Assembly (NCBI GenBank): GCA_964215915.1
Contig: CAXPEB010000030.1
Location: 42,383-106,382 of the forward strand
Length of the DNA: 64,000 nucleotides
Source of the DNA: UBA8524 sp964215915
GTDB lineage: Bacteria; Bacteroidota; Bacteroidia; UBA8524
Direction: 5' to 3'
Of the stretch, positions 1-8,027 are shown piece after piece. The notes under the pieces are model-generated. The model did not search any database. It was given only the letters and a program-made list of their open reading frames with translations, and was not told the origin of the DNA. Positions within the stretch are counted from its first letter, which is position 1; each line of letters begins with the position of its first letter. A program made the translations under genes and the position numbers.

Positions 1-2
1 AA

Positions 3-914
3 AGTACGGAACAGCGGACGGTTGAATACAGGGACCTTCCTTCCGGGAACTACACCTTTGAAATGTATGCACAAGCGGATGGAGGAACACGAAGTGTTCA
101 GCCGGTTAAATTCTCGTTTACCATCAGGGCGCCGTATTGGGAGTCGTGGTGGTTCCGTACCCTTTCCGGGTTGACTTTTGTTATGCTTATCGGCTTTATA
201 TGGTGGTTGCGCCACCGAAAACGGGCGGCAAAACGGAAGCTGGAACAGCGTCTTTTGCAACTGGAAAGCACGGCTCTGCGGGCCCAGATAAACCCGCATT
301 TTATTTTCAATGTCCTCATAGCCATCCAGGATTTTATGGCCAGGGGAGACAAATCGGCATCGGAGGTTTACCTGGTGCGGTTTTCACGCCTGGTGCGCCT
401 GATCCTGGAGGACTCGCGGGAAGGGCTTGTCCTCTTGTCTCGCGAACTGGAGACCCTGGAATATTACCTCGAACTGGAGAGAGTTCGGTTTGACCACCGG
501 TTCAGTTACGCCATTGACCTGGGACCGGATGTCCATCCCCAACAGATTCTATTACCTCCCATGCTGATACAGCCTTATGTAGAGAATGCCATTATCCACG
601 GAATAGGCACAGAAAATGAGAGTGGACATATTTCAATTGGTTTCCGCATGGAAAATAAGGATCGGCTTTGCTGCACGGTAAAAGACAATGGGAAAGGTTG
701 TTTGGAAAACACTTCTGCAGACCGAAAGCCTGACAGTCACAGGCCCCTGGGACTTCTGCTTAGCCGTGAGCGACTTGAACTCCTCAACAGAAGTTTTAAC
801 GAACTACCCAATGTGGAGGTAAAGGATCTGAAGCAGGAAGGTTCTGCAGAATCGGGAACGCAGGTCACCATCCATATCCCCGTCATCCATAAACAAAGCA
901 GCGGGCAATTATGA
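3..914 (+). CDS. Sensor histidine kinase, LytS/YehU type, 5'-truncated by window edge
   Basis: The frame is already open at base 3, so the true start lies to the left. The first ~40 visible residues match the end of a Y_Y_Y (two-component regulator propeller-associated) domain, with the pattern YRDLPSGNYTFEM followed by the APYWESWWF segment that normally precedes the membrane helix. A single transmembrane helix follows (around 170-230), then a His_kinase domain with the H-box INPHFIFN and an HATPase region with PMLIQPYVENAIIHG and a DNGKG motif. The family autophosphorylates on the H-box histidine and signals to a LytTR regulator. The next gene is exactly that and overlaps it by 4 bases (ATGA), so the two form one system. 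The sensed ligand cannot be read because the propeller is outside the window. Confidence 0.93.
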   Translation, partial: STEQRTVEYRDLPSGNYTFEMYAQADGGTRSVQPVKFSFTIRAPYWESWWFRTLSGLTFVMLIGFIWWLRHRKRAAKRKLEQRLLQLESTALRAQINPHFIFNVLIAIQDFMARGDKSASEVYLVRFSRLVRLILEDSREGLVLLSRELETLEYYLELERVRFDHRFSYAIDLGPDVHPQQILLPPMLIQPYVENAIIHGIGTENESGHISIGFRMENKDRLCCTVKDNGKGCLENTSADRKPDSHRPLGLLLSRERLELLNRSFNELPNVEVKDLKQEGSAESGTQVTIHIPVIHKQSSGQL

Positions 915-1645
915 AAACACTGATCATTGAAGACGATACCGGAGCTTTGAACAGGCTGCGTGCCTGTGTGGACCATTTTTGTCCGCAGCTCAAAGTTGCC
1001 GGAGAGGGAAGGTCGGTAGCCGAAGGTTTTCGACTTATCCATGAAAAAACACCCGACCTGGTTTTCCTGGATATCCGCTTGCCTGACGGCACGGGCTTCG
1101 ACCTCATCGACAAACTGGATTCCGTCAACTTCCACCTGATTTTTATCACCGCCTATGATGATTATGCCATTAAGGCTTTTGAGTACAATGCCGTCCATTA
1201 TATCCTGAAACCCTTTCTTCCGGAAGACATTGTCAAGGCTGTAAGTCGGGCGGAACGGCAGGACCCTGTCGGGGTCACCATCAAAACGCTGATCCCTTCG
1301 CTGAGGCCCTCGGTGAAGGCCACTAAAATTGCCATTCCCTCCGTTACCAAAATCAACTATATCCATACCGCGGATATTCTTCAATGCGAATCCGATGGCC
1401 CGTACACCGTGTTGTACCTCGAGGATGGTTCACAACTGATTTCCACCAAGCCGCTCAAAGAATACGATACCCTGCTGGAGCCTTTTGGCTTTTACCGTAT
1501 CCACCGGTCTCACCTGATCAACCTGGACAAAGTCAGCGAATACCGGAAGGGAAGTATGGATGCCGTAATCCTTAAAGACGGCACTGTCATCGAGGTTTCC
1601 CGCAAAAAGAGAAAAGGGTTTCTGCTGGCGATGTCCCTGCATTAA
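911..1645 (+). CDS. LytTR-family DNA-binding response regulator
   Basis: A receiver domain occupies residues 1-120, with acidic residues E7-D9, the phospho-acceptor D54 in FLDIRLPDG and the conserved threonine in ITAYDDYA. A LytTR DNA-binding domain fills about residues 145-240, ending with the typical HRSHLINLDKV stretch. It overlaps the upstream kinase gene by 4 bases, so translation is probably coupled and it is the cognate partner. Length (244 aa) is normal for the family. Target promoters cannot be inferred here. Confidence 0.95.
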   Translation: MKTLIIEDDTGALNRLRACVDHFCPQLKVAGEGRSVAEGFRLIHEKTPDLVFLDIRLPDGTGFDLIDKLDSVNFHLIFITAYDDYAIKAFEYNAVHYILKPFLPEDIVKAVSRAERQDPVGVTIKTLIPSLRPSVKATKIAIPSVTKINYIHTADILQCESDGPYTVLYLEDGSQLISTKPLKEYDTLLEPFGFYRIHRSHLINLDKVSEYRKGSMDAVILKDGTVIEVSRKKRKGFLLAMSLH

Positions 1646-1650
1646 TCAAA

Positions 1651-1835
1651 ACCTGTGGGTTTTGAGGCACGTCCTGTTTTTCGATCGTCGAGTTCTTTTC
1701 TGATTGCCCATTTTTTACTTGTCTAAAAAATGGGCGAAAAAAGGACCCTTTTCCTGAAGGCGCCTTCCTGCCGCACCAGCCTCCCGCCGCAACAAAAGCC
1801 TGGCCATCGCTGGAATCTTTTCCATAACCTTATTC
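1651..1835. repeat. Intergenic repeat, copy 1 (second copy at 22973-23168)
   Basis: This stretch between the LytTR gene and purL is homologous to 22973-23168. From 1706 to 1835 the two copies are collinear without indels; further left they remain similar with an 11-base length difference. The core includes an imperfect palindrome-like start (gcccattttttac ... aaaaaatgggc). One frame (cca at 1708 onward) stays open in both copies for 39 codons and ends at the same place (TAA here, TGA in copy 2), but there is no start codon upstream in either. It may be a dispersed non-coding element or a remnant of one. Confidence 0.8.
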
Positions 1836-1942
1836 ATTTGGTAAACATGCGTTTTCAAGATAACGGGAATAGAACTCCCTGTCTTGATTCAGGTGGAGTG
1901 GCTTACCGGGCGCAGCGGCACCTTGTAAAGCGGAGCACGGGA

Positions 1943-1971
1943 CCCTGAAGAAAGCGCAGCATTCTTCAGGG
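1943..1971. repeat. 10-bp perfect inverted repeat (hairpin)
   Basis: CCCTGAAGAA at 1943-1952 is perfectly complementary to TTCTTCAGGG at 1962-1971, with a 9-base loop. It sits 3' of intergenic repeat copy 1 and about 40 bases before the purL promoter box. No T-run follows, so it is not a classical intrinsic terminator. The hairpin is not present near copy 2. Confidence 0.7.
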
Positions 1972-2012
1972 GAAGCCCCAACAAATTTTCTTCGTCGCTA
2001 CCCTGATTTTTC

Positions 2013-2020
2013 TACCTTTG
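2013..2020 (+). promoter_or_regulatory. Bacteroidota -7 box (TACCTTTG) for purL
   Basis: Exact match to TAnnTTTG, 17 bases upstream of the purL ATG. No convincing -33 TTG at the usual spacing was found. Confidence 0.6.
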
Positions 2021-2037
2021 CAGCAAATTTTCAGCGC

Positions 2038-4251
2038 ATGCAGGTATCCGTAGAAACGGCCAAAGAACTGGGACTTCTCCCTGAAGAATTCGACCATATC
2101 AAAGAAATCCTCGGCCGTGAGCCGAACTTCACCGAACTGAGTATTTTTTCGGTGATGTGGAGCGAACACTGCTCATACAAAAACTCCATCGTCTGGCTGA
2201 AAACCCTGCCCCGCGAAAGCGACCGCATGCTGGCCAAAGCGGGTGAGGAAAATGCAGGACTGGTAGATATTGGCGACGGGCTGGCCTGCTGCTTTAAGAT
2301 CGAATCGCATAACCACCCATCGGCCATTGAACCTTACCAGGGCGCGGCTACCGGAGTGGGAGGCATTAACCGCGATATTTTCTCCATGGGCGCCCGCCCG
2401 ATTGCCCAGCTCAACTCCCTGCGTTTCGGGAAACTGGACACCGATAGAACCAAATGGCTGATGCGCGGTGTAGTAAAAGGTATTGGCGACTATGGAAATG
2501 CTTTCGGCATCCCTACGGTGGGAGGCGAAGTTTATTTTGAAGATTGTTACCATACCAATAACCTGGTGAATGCCATGTCGGTGGGGATTGTGGAAGTGGG
2601 AAAAACGGTTTCCGCCTCCGCCGATGGTCCGGGTAACCCGGTATATATTTTCGGGGCAGCAACCGGAAAAGACGGCATCCATGGGGCGGCCTTTGCCTCC
2701 AAAGATATTTCGGAAGACTCGCATGAGGACCTTCCATCCGTGCAGGTAGGCGACCCCTTCTGGGAAAAGCTGATCCTGGAAGCCAGCCTGGAACTGATTG
2801 AAACCGGGGCCGTGGTAGGCATGCAGGATATGGGTGCAGCAGGTATCACCTGCTCTACCTCGGAGATGTCGGCCAAAAGCGGTACGGGGATGGTCATTCA
2901 CCTGGATAAGGTGCCCATGCGCCAGCCGGACATGAAAGACTGGGAGATCCTGCTCTCCGAATCGCAGGAGCGTATGCTGGTGGTGCTGGAAAAGGGACGG
3001 GAACAGGAAGCAGAAAAGATCTTTGAAAAATGGGACCTGACCTACGCCCAGATCGGGGAAGTAACCGATAGCGGCCGGGTTCAGTATTATATGAACGGAG
3101 AGCTATGCTCGGATATTCCGGCCGAATCACTGGTGCTGGGCGGCGGCGCTCCGGTATATCACCGTGAATACCGCGAACCGGCCTATTTCAACGAGATAAG
3201 GGCTTTTGATGCGAACAAGATAGAACCGGCTACCGACTTGAAAGCGGTAGCGAAGAAGCTGGTCAGCCTTCCCAATATTGCCTCCAAACGCTGGATATAC
3301 CGCCAGTACGACAGCATGGTAGGTACGGTAAACCAGGGAACCAATGAGGTTTCTGATGCGGCTGTTGCCCTGATACGCGGTACCGACCGTTCCATTGCCA
3401 TGAGCGTGGATTGCAACGCCCGTTTTGTTTATGCCGACCCGGAAACCGGCGGTGCCATTGCGGTGAGTGAAGCTGCGAGGAATATTGTTTGTACAGGCGC
3501 GGTACCGGTAGCCATTACCAACTGCCTGAACTTCGGGAACCCCTACAACCCGGAGGTTTATTACCAGTTTGTTCACGCCATCAAAGGGATGAAAACGGCT
3601 TGCGAGGCGCTCGAAACCCCGGTAACCGGCGGTAACGTAAGCTTCTATAACCAATCGACCATTGACGGTACGGCGGTATTCCCCACCCCGACCATCGGGA
3701 TGGTAGGTTTGCTGGAAAGCAGCAAAAACCGGATGACCCTGGGGTTCAAAGAGGAAGGGGATGTGATCCTTCTGGTTGGCCCCATTACCAATGATATTGC
3801 CTCTTCCCAGTACCTGGTTAACTGGCACAAGGTGGAAAAATCTCCGGCTCCGTATTTCGACATGACCACGGAGAAAAACGTGCAGCAAGCGGTATTGAAT
3901 GCCATTCGCAGCGGACTGGTTGAGTCAGCGCACGACATCTCGGAAGGCGGCCTGCTGGTTTCCCTGCTTGAATCGGCTTTTGTGAAAGGACTGGGCTTTG
4001 AGATCAGCACCCCGAGCGAATTGCGCAAGGATGCCTTCCTCTTTGGCGAAGGGCAAAGCCGTGTGGTGCTCACCTGTAAAGCCACTTACGCGGAAGCGTT
4101 GAAAGACCGCATCCATGAATTGGGTATCGATGTGATGGAAATCGGGGCCGTACACGGTGATTCCGTAATCGTAGACGGGGAGAATTTCGGAACCGTAGCC
4201 GAATACGGTGAGCCCTACGATACGGTTATCGAAAAAGCCCTGGCAGGTTAA
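2038..4251 (+). CDS. purL: Phosphoribosylformylglycinamidine synthase subunit PurL
   Basis: This is the small-type (737 aa) FGAM synthase subunit, which converts FGAR, ATP and ammonia from glutamine to FGAM in de novo purine synthesis; it works in a complex with PurQ and PurS. Visible hallmarks are the N-terminal EFTELSIFSVMWSEHCSYK region, the HNHPSAIEPYQGAATGVGG nucleotide-binding segment, and the second AIR-synthase-like half with VTGGNVSFYNQS. The length fits PurL lacking a fused glutaminase domain. The start is the ATG at 2038, behind a -7 box at 2013. No purQ or purS gene is nearby, so the complex partners are encoded elsewhere. Confidence 0.97.
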   Translation: MQVSVETAKELGLLPEEFDHIKEILGREPNFTELSIFSVMWSEHCSYKNSIVWLKTLPRESDRMLAKAGEENAGLVDIGDGLACCFKIESHNHPSAIEPYQGAATGVGGINRDIFSMGARPIAQLNSLRFGKLDTDRTKWLMRGVVKGIGDYGNAFGIPTVGGEVYFEDCYHTNNLVNAMSVGIVEVGKTVSASADGPGNPVYIFGAATGKDGIHGAAFASKDISEDSHEDLPSVQVGDPFWEKLILEASLELIETGAVVGMQDMGAAGITCSTSEMSAKSGTGMVIHLDKVPMRQPDMKDWEILLSESQERMLVVLEKGREQEAEKIFEKWDLTYAQIGEVTDSGRVQYYMNGELCSDIPAESLVLGGGAPVYHREYREPAYFNEIRAFDANKIEPATDLKAVAKKLVSLPNIASKRWIYRQYDSMVGTVNQGTNEVSDAAVALIRGTDRSIAMSVDCNARFVYADPETGGAIAVSEAARNIVCTGAVPVAITNCLNFGNPYNPEVYYQFVHAIKGMKTACEALETPVTGGNVSFYNQSTIDGTAVFPTPTIGMVGLLESSKNRMTLGFKEEGDVILLVGPITNDIASSQYLVNWHKVEKSPAPYFDMTTEKNVQQAVLNAIRSGLVESAHDISEGGLLVSLLESAFVKGLGFEISTPSELRKDAFLFGEGQSRVVLTCKATYAEALKDRIHELGIDVMEIGAVHGDSVIVDGENFGTVAEYGEPYDTVIEKALAG

Positions 4252-4330
4252 TCCCGCAACTAAAAATACCGGATTCCCATTATCTTTTTTCTATTCGCCT
4301 TCGTACCTTCGGAGGGCTAAAACTTTGACT

Positions 4331-6910
4331 ATGAACAGACTCATACTCTGCCTTCTTTTCCTGTGTCTGAACCTCAGCCTGCTTCAGGCTAAACCTATTA
4401 GCCCGGAGACGGCTCAAAAGGTGGCCAATCAGGCATTTACCGAACTCAGCCATTCCCAGGGACTGCTTCAACTGACTATGGTCCAGGTGGCTGAATCCAA
4501 CGGCGGTCCTTTGTATTATACCTTTTCCTATAACGGATCGAATGGCTTTATCATCATTGCCGGCGACGATGCTTCCATACCGGTACTGGCCTATTCCGTT
4601 GAAGCGAACTATACGACCAACCCTTCTCCTTCCTTTGTGAAATGGATGGAATGGTACAAGCTGCAGATACGGGAAATACGCGAACAAAACCTGGAAGCGG
4701 ATGACGCAATCCGGGAAGACTGGGAACATTACCTGAACCCGGTGCCCAGTGCACCCATCCCTACCATCAGTGCTGTAAATCCTCTCCTTTCTTCCAAATG
4801 GAACCAGGGCACTTATTACAACTCCAATTGCCCATATGACAATACTTACAACCAACGTACGGTGACCGGATGCGTGGCAACCGCCATGGCCCAGCTGATG
4901 AAGTTCTGGGAATATCCCGCACAGGGAACCGGTAACCACTCCTATAACCACAGTTCTTACGGAACCCTTTCAGCCAACTTTGCCGCCACCAGCTACAACT
5001 GGTCGGGTATGCCCAATACGGTAAGCAGCAGCAATAGCGCCGTGGCCACACTTATGTACCATTGCGGAGTATCCGTGGACATGAACTACGGCGTGGGTTC
5101 ACAGGGCGGCAGCGGTGCGTATGTGATCAGCTCCAGAAGCCCGGTAACGCATTGCTCGGAATATGCTTTCAAAACGTATTTCGGCTATGATCCCGGACTT
5201 AGTGGTGAGGAACGGGCCAGCTATACCCAGACCCAGTGGATACAGAAAATGAAAGACGAGTTGGATGCCGGCCGGCCTATGCTCTATGCAGGCTTCGGAC
5301 AGGGTGGTCACGCTTTTGTTTGCGATGGGTACGACAACAGCAGCTACTTCCACTTCAACTGGGGATGGGGCGGTTTGTATGATGGCTATTTCAGCATCAA
5401 TTCTCTGAACCCCGGAACCGGTGGTGCCGGCGCTGGGGCAGGAACCTATAACAACGGACAGCAAGCTATTTTCAACCTCAAGCCCAAAAACGGCGGAGGC
5501 GGAAACGGCTCAACATCCACTCTGGAACTTTATTCCAGCATTACTATTTCTCCCAACCCGGTGACTTACCTGGGCGCATTCTCCGTGAGCGTTCAGATCG
5601 CTAACTCTGGAAATGCAGCTGTTACGGGCGATTTCGGCGCTGCTGTCTTCAACAGCGATGGTGAGTTTATCGATTTTGTGGATGTAATTGAAGACGGAAC
5701 CCTTAATGCCCAATCCTATGCCAATGCCACTTTCAATACCAATGGCATGTCAGACCTCATCCCGGGTCAGTACATAATGGGCATCTACTTCAAACAAGGC
5801 AGCGGCGACTGGAACGCCATTGACGAAGGCAGTTATACCAACTTCATCAATTTCAACGTGGTGGGGACACAGGGTGATATCCGCCTTTTTGCGGCTGTAA
5901 ACATCAACCCGAACCCGGTGAAGCAGAACCAGGCTCTCACGGTTACCTTCGACATGGCCAACTACCATGCGAGCAAAACCTTCAACGGCTCAGTAAGCAT
6001 CGACCTGCATAAATCCGATGGCACCTGGATACGGGAGCTGGCTATCAAAGACAACCTGAGCCTCCCTCCTCAAACCCATTTTACCAACGGGCTCACCTAT
6101 TCCATCTCCGGCCTGCCTGAAGATCCGGGAGATTATAAGCTACAGATCTGGTACCTGCCTGATGGCGGCGACTGGGAACTGATGGGCAGCGGAGCCTACA
6201 GCAATCCGGTGGCGCTTACCATTATTACGCCCGGACTTAACCCGGACAGTTACGAAGCCAACAATACGGAAGGCAATGCACGCTTGCTGAGCATGAATTT
6301 CTCAGGTAATACGGCCAGCCTGAAAACCACCGGTTCCAATATTCACAACGGTACCGACCTGGATTATTACAAGCTGGAACTGGACCCCGGATACGATTAC
6401 ACCATTACCGGCCGTGTGCATGATGCCTATAGCTCCGGAAACGGGCAGACCTATACCTGCGACGTGACGCTGGCTTACCAGCAAGGAGGAAAATGGTCCG
6501 ATTACTACGACGATATCCTCACGGGAACAATTACCGTTCAGAATGGCGGCTCCCTGCTCTTTAACGTTTCCCCCTACTTTACCGGACAAACCGGAACCTA
6601 CCTGCTTGATCTCACCATCAACCGGGTAAAACGGAACAATACGTTTGTCTCAATACCGCTCAAAGAGGTTGGATTGAAGGCCTATCCCAACCCGGTACAG
6701 GCAGGTGAAACAACAAGAATCGAAACAGACCGGAATATGGACATCAGCGCGCTGCAGCTCTTTACTGCTGAAGGAAAGGCTCTCGTCGCCGATTGGAAAT
6801 TAACGGATGATGGACGGGTAGAACTGGGCACACGCCTGGTACCGGGAATTTATTTTGTCAAGGTGTTTCACAGCCAGGGCTGTTCCAGCCTGAAACTGGT
6901 GGTAGAATGA
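4331..6910 (+). CDS. Secreted C10-family cysteine peptidase with T9SS sorting domain
   Basis: The ATG at 4331 is chosen because it gives a clean signal peptide (MNRLILCLLFLCLNLSLLQA). Next come a Spi-type inhibitory prodomain (about 20-135), a C10 (streptopain-like) catalytic domain with nucleophile C181 in TGCVATAMAQ and H327 in GGHAFVCDGY followed by HFNWGWGG, then Ig/CARDB-like modules (about 395-635), a PPC-like beta domain (about 640-770), and a C-terminal T9SS type A sorting domain starting at AYPNPV and ending VPGIYFVKV. It should be exported across the outer membrane and processed on the cell surface. The frame is open further upstream into purL, but that extension has no signal-peptide character. 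The following lipoprotein gene overlaps by 4 bases. Confidence 0.92.
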   Translation: MNRLILCLLFLCLNLSLLQAKPISPETAQKVANQAFTELSHSQGLLQLTMVQVAESNGGPLYYTFSYNGSNGFIIIAGDDASIPVLAYSVEANYTTNPSPSFVKWMEWYKLQIREIREQNLEADDAIREDWEHYLNPVPSAPIPTISAVNPLLSSKWNQGTYYNSNCPYDNTYNQRTVTGCVATAMAQLMKFWEYPAQGTGNHSYNHSSYGTLSANFAATSYNWSGMPNTVSSSNSAVATLMYHCGVSVDMNYGVGSQGGSGAYVISSRSPVTHCSEYAFKTYFGYDPGLSGEERASYTQTQWIQKMKDELDAGRPMLYAGFGQGGHAFVCDGYDNSSYFHFNWGWGGLYDGYFSINSLNPGTGGAGAGAGTYNNGQQAIFNLKPKNGGGGNGSTSTLELYSSITISPNPVTYLGAFSVSVQIANSGNAAVTGDFGAAVFNSDGEFIDFVDVIEDGTLNAQSYANATFNTNGMSDLIPGQYIMGIYFKQGSGDWNAIDEGSYTNFINFNVVGTQGDIRLFAAVNINPNPVKQNQALTVTFDMANYHASKTFNGSVSIDLHKSDGTWIRELAIKDNLSLPPQTHFTNGLTYSISGLPEDPGDYKLQIWYLPDGGDWELMGSGAYSNPVALTIITPGLNPDSYEANNTEGNARLLSMNFSGNTASLKTTGSNIHNGTDLDYYKLELDPGYDYTITGRVHDAYSSGNGQTYTCDVTLAYQQGGKWSDYYDDILTGTITVQNGGSLLFNVSPYFTGQTGTYLLDLTINRVKRNNTFVSIPLKEVGLKAYPNPVQAGETTRIETDRNMDISALQLFTAEGKALVADWKLTDDGRVELGTRLVPGIYFVKVFHSQGCSSLKLVVE

Positions 6911-7386
6911 CCCTGAGACTCGTTTCCATCCTTTGTTTACTCTTTGCCGCCTGCCGCTGTCAGCATAATGTCGTGCAGATACAGGCACAGGCCCCGCTTA
7001 TCGTATTCCGCCTGAAAGGCGATTACCGGAACCTTGTTCCGGTTACCATGAATGCGGAACGGACAGCCATCACCTCCTATCCGCATCCTTCCGATGTGAA
7101 GTCGGAAAAAGGGCTGCGCTATCCGCTGAAGCTTAAGAAAAACTATTGGATGGATAACCTGGGTATTGGCCCCGGTGTAGCTTACCTGGACTACAGCCTG
7201 GAAGAGTATTCCAAAATGGAAAATGCTCCGGATAGGGAAGATTTAATGGCCCATATTCGCGACAAGGATCCGTTGGAAAGTATGTTCCGCTGCGGCACTG
7301 TCGGGGATTATGAAGACCCGGTTAAAACGATCAACGAGTGGATCCGGAAGGACAGTCTGGAGGCAAAGGCCACCCGCCTGCGTTAA
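6907..7386 (+). CDS. Small putative lipoprotein, unknown function
   Basis: 159 aa. The N-terminus is hydrophobic and ends in LLFAAC, a plausible lipobox, so membrane anchoring is likely. The rest shows no family I recognise; it is rich in charged residues and has few cysteines after the lipobox. It overlaps the C10 peptidase gene by 4 bases (ATGA) and is presumably co-translated with it. A role in folding, inhibition or surface retention of the peptidase is possible, but nothing in the sequence proves it. Its stop codon overlaps that of the convergent response-regulator gene within the tetramer TTAA. Confidence 0.8.
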   Translation: MTLRLVSILCLLFAACRCQHNVVQIQAQAPLIVFRLKGDYRNLVPVTMNAERTAITSYPHPSDVKSEKGLRYPLKLKKNYWMDNLGIGPGVAYLDYSLEEYSKMENAPDREDLMAHIRDKDPLESMFRCGTVGDYEDPVKTINEWIRKDSLEAKATRLR

Positions 7387-8027
7387 CCTGACTTGATACG
7401 GATCCACCCTTTGGAAATTCCGAGGTTCACCAGTTGGTTGGCGTTCCTGCAATCGCATTTCTGAAGAAGGTTCTGCCGGTGCTTGAATACGGTATGCTGG
7501 CTAATAAACAAGGCTTCTGCCATTTCCTGGGCACTCAGCCCTTCATAAAGCAGCTGCAGGATCTCGCGTTCCCTCCGGGTAATCTGGATATCGTCTTCCT
7601 CTTCCCGGATATTTCTTCGGCTGATCACGTTCACCACCTCGTCGGAATAGTATTTCTTTCCTTCGAATACCAGTCGGATGGCTGAGTGCAACTCCATATG
7701 GCTGGTGTTTTTCAGGACAAACCCATGGACGCCCATATCGATCAGGGGAAGCACATATTCCGGGGTCTGGTGCATGCTGAGGATGATAATTCGGGTATCG
7801 GGGTAACGGCGCAGGATTTCTGCCGCCACCGATTGCCCGTCGCGGTCGGGCATGGAGATATCCAAAAGCACGATATCGGGTTTTGCTTCCGGTATCTTCT
7901 CCAGGAGGGCCACTCCGCTTTGTTCCTGGATCACCACCCTGATCAGGGGATCCTGGTTAAACACGGTAACCATCCCTTCCAGCAGAAGGCTATGGTCATC
8001 GGCCAGTGCAAGTTTGATAAGGCTCAT
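7383..8027 (-). CDS. NarL/LuxR-family response regulator
   Basis: A receiver domain occupies residues 1-120, with D10-D11 and phospho-acceptor D56 in VLLDISMPDRDG. A GerE/LuxR helix-turn-helix lies at about 148-210, with ITRREREILQLL and AEALFISQHTVFKHR. It overlaps the upstream TPR histidine kinase gene by 4 bases, so it is the output of that kinase. Length (214 aa) is typical. Likely a transcription activator; its targets are unknown. Confidence 0.95.
   Translation of the reverse strand: MSLIKLALADDHSLLLEGMVTVFNQDPLIRVVIQEQSGVALLEKIPEAKPDIVLLDISMPDRDGQSVAAEILRRYPDTRIIILSMHQTPEYVLPLIDMGVHGFVLKNTSHMELHSAIRLVFEGKKYYSDEVVNVISRRNIREEEDDIQITRREREILQLLYEGLSAQEMAEALFISQHTVFKHRQNLLQKCDCRNANQLVNLGISKGWIRIKSG

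Noticed and set aside
1730..1948. 72-codon frame over intergenic repeat copy 1
   Set aside because: The same frame is broken by a stop in copy 2; the frame kept in both copies is a different one.
2173..3888. Long minus-strand frames antisense to purL
   Set aside because: They are shadows of a conserved gene in GC-richer coding DNA; their translations have no recognisable features.
4208..4330. Upstream extension of the C10 peptidase frame overlapping purL
   Set aside because: The signal peptide begins at 4331; the extension has no signal features and overlaps the purL stop.
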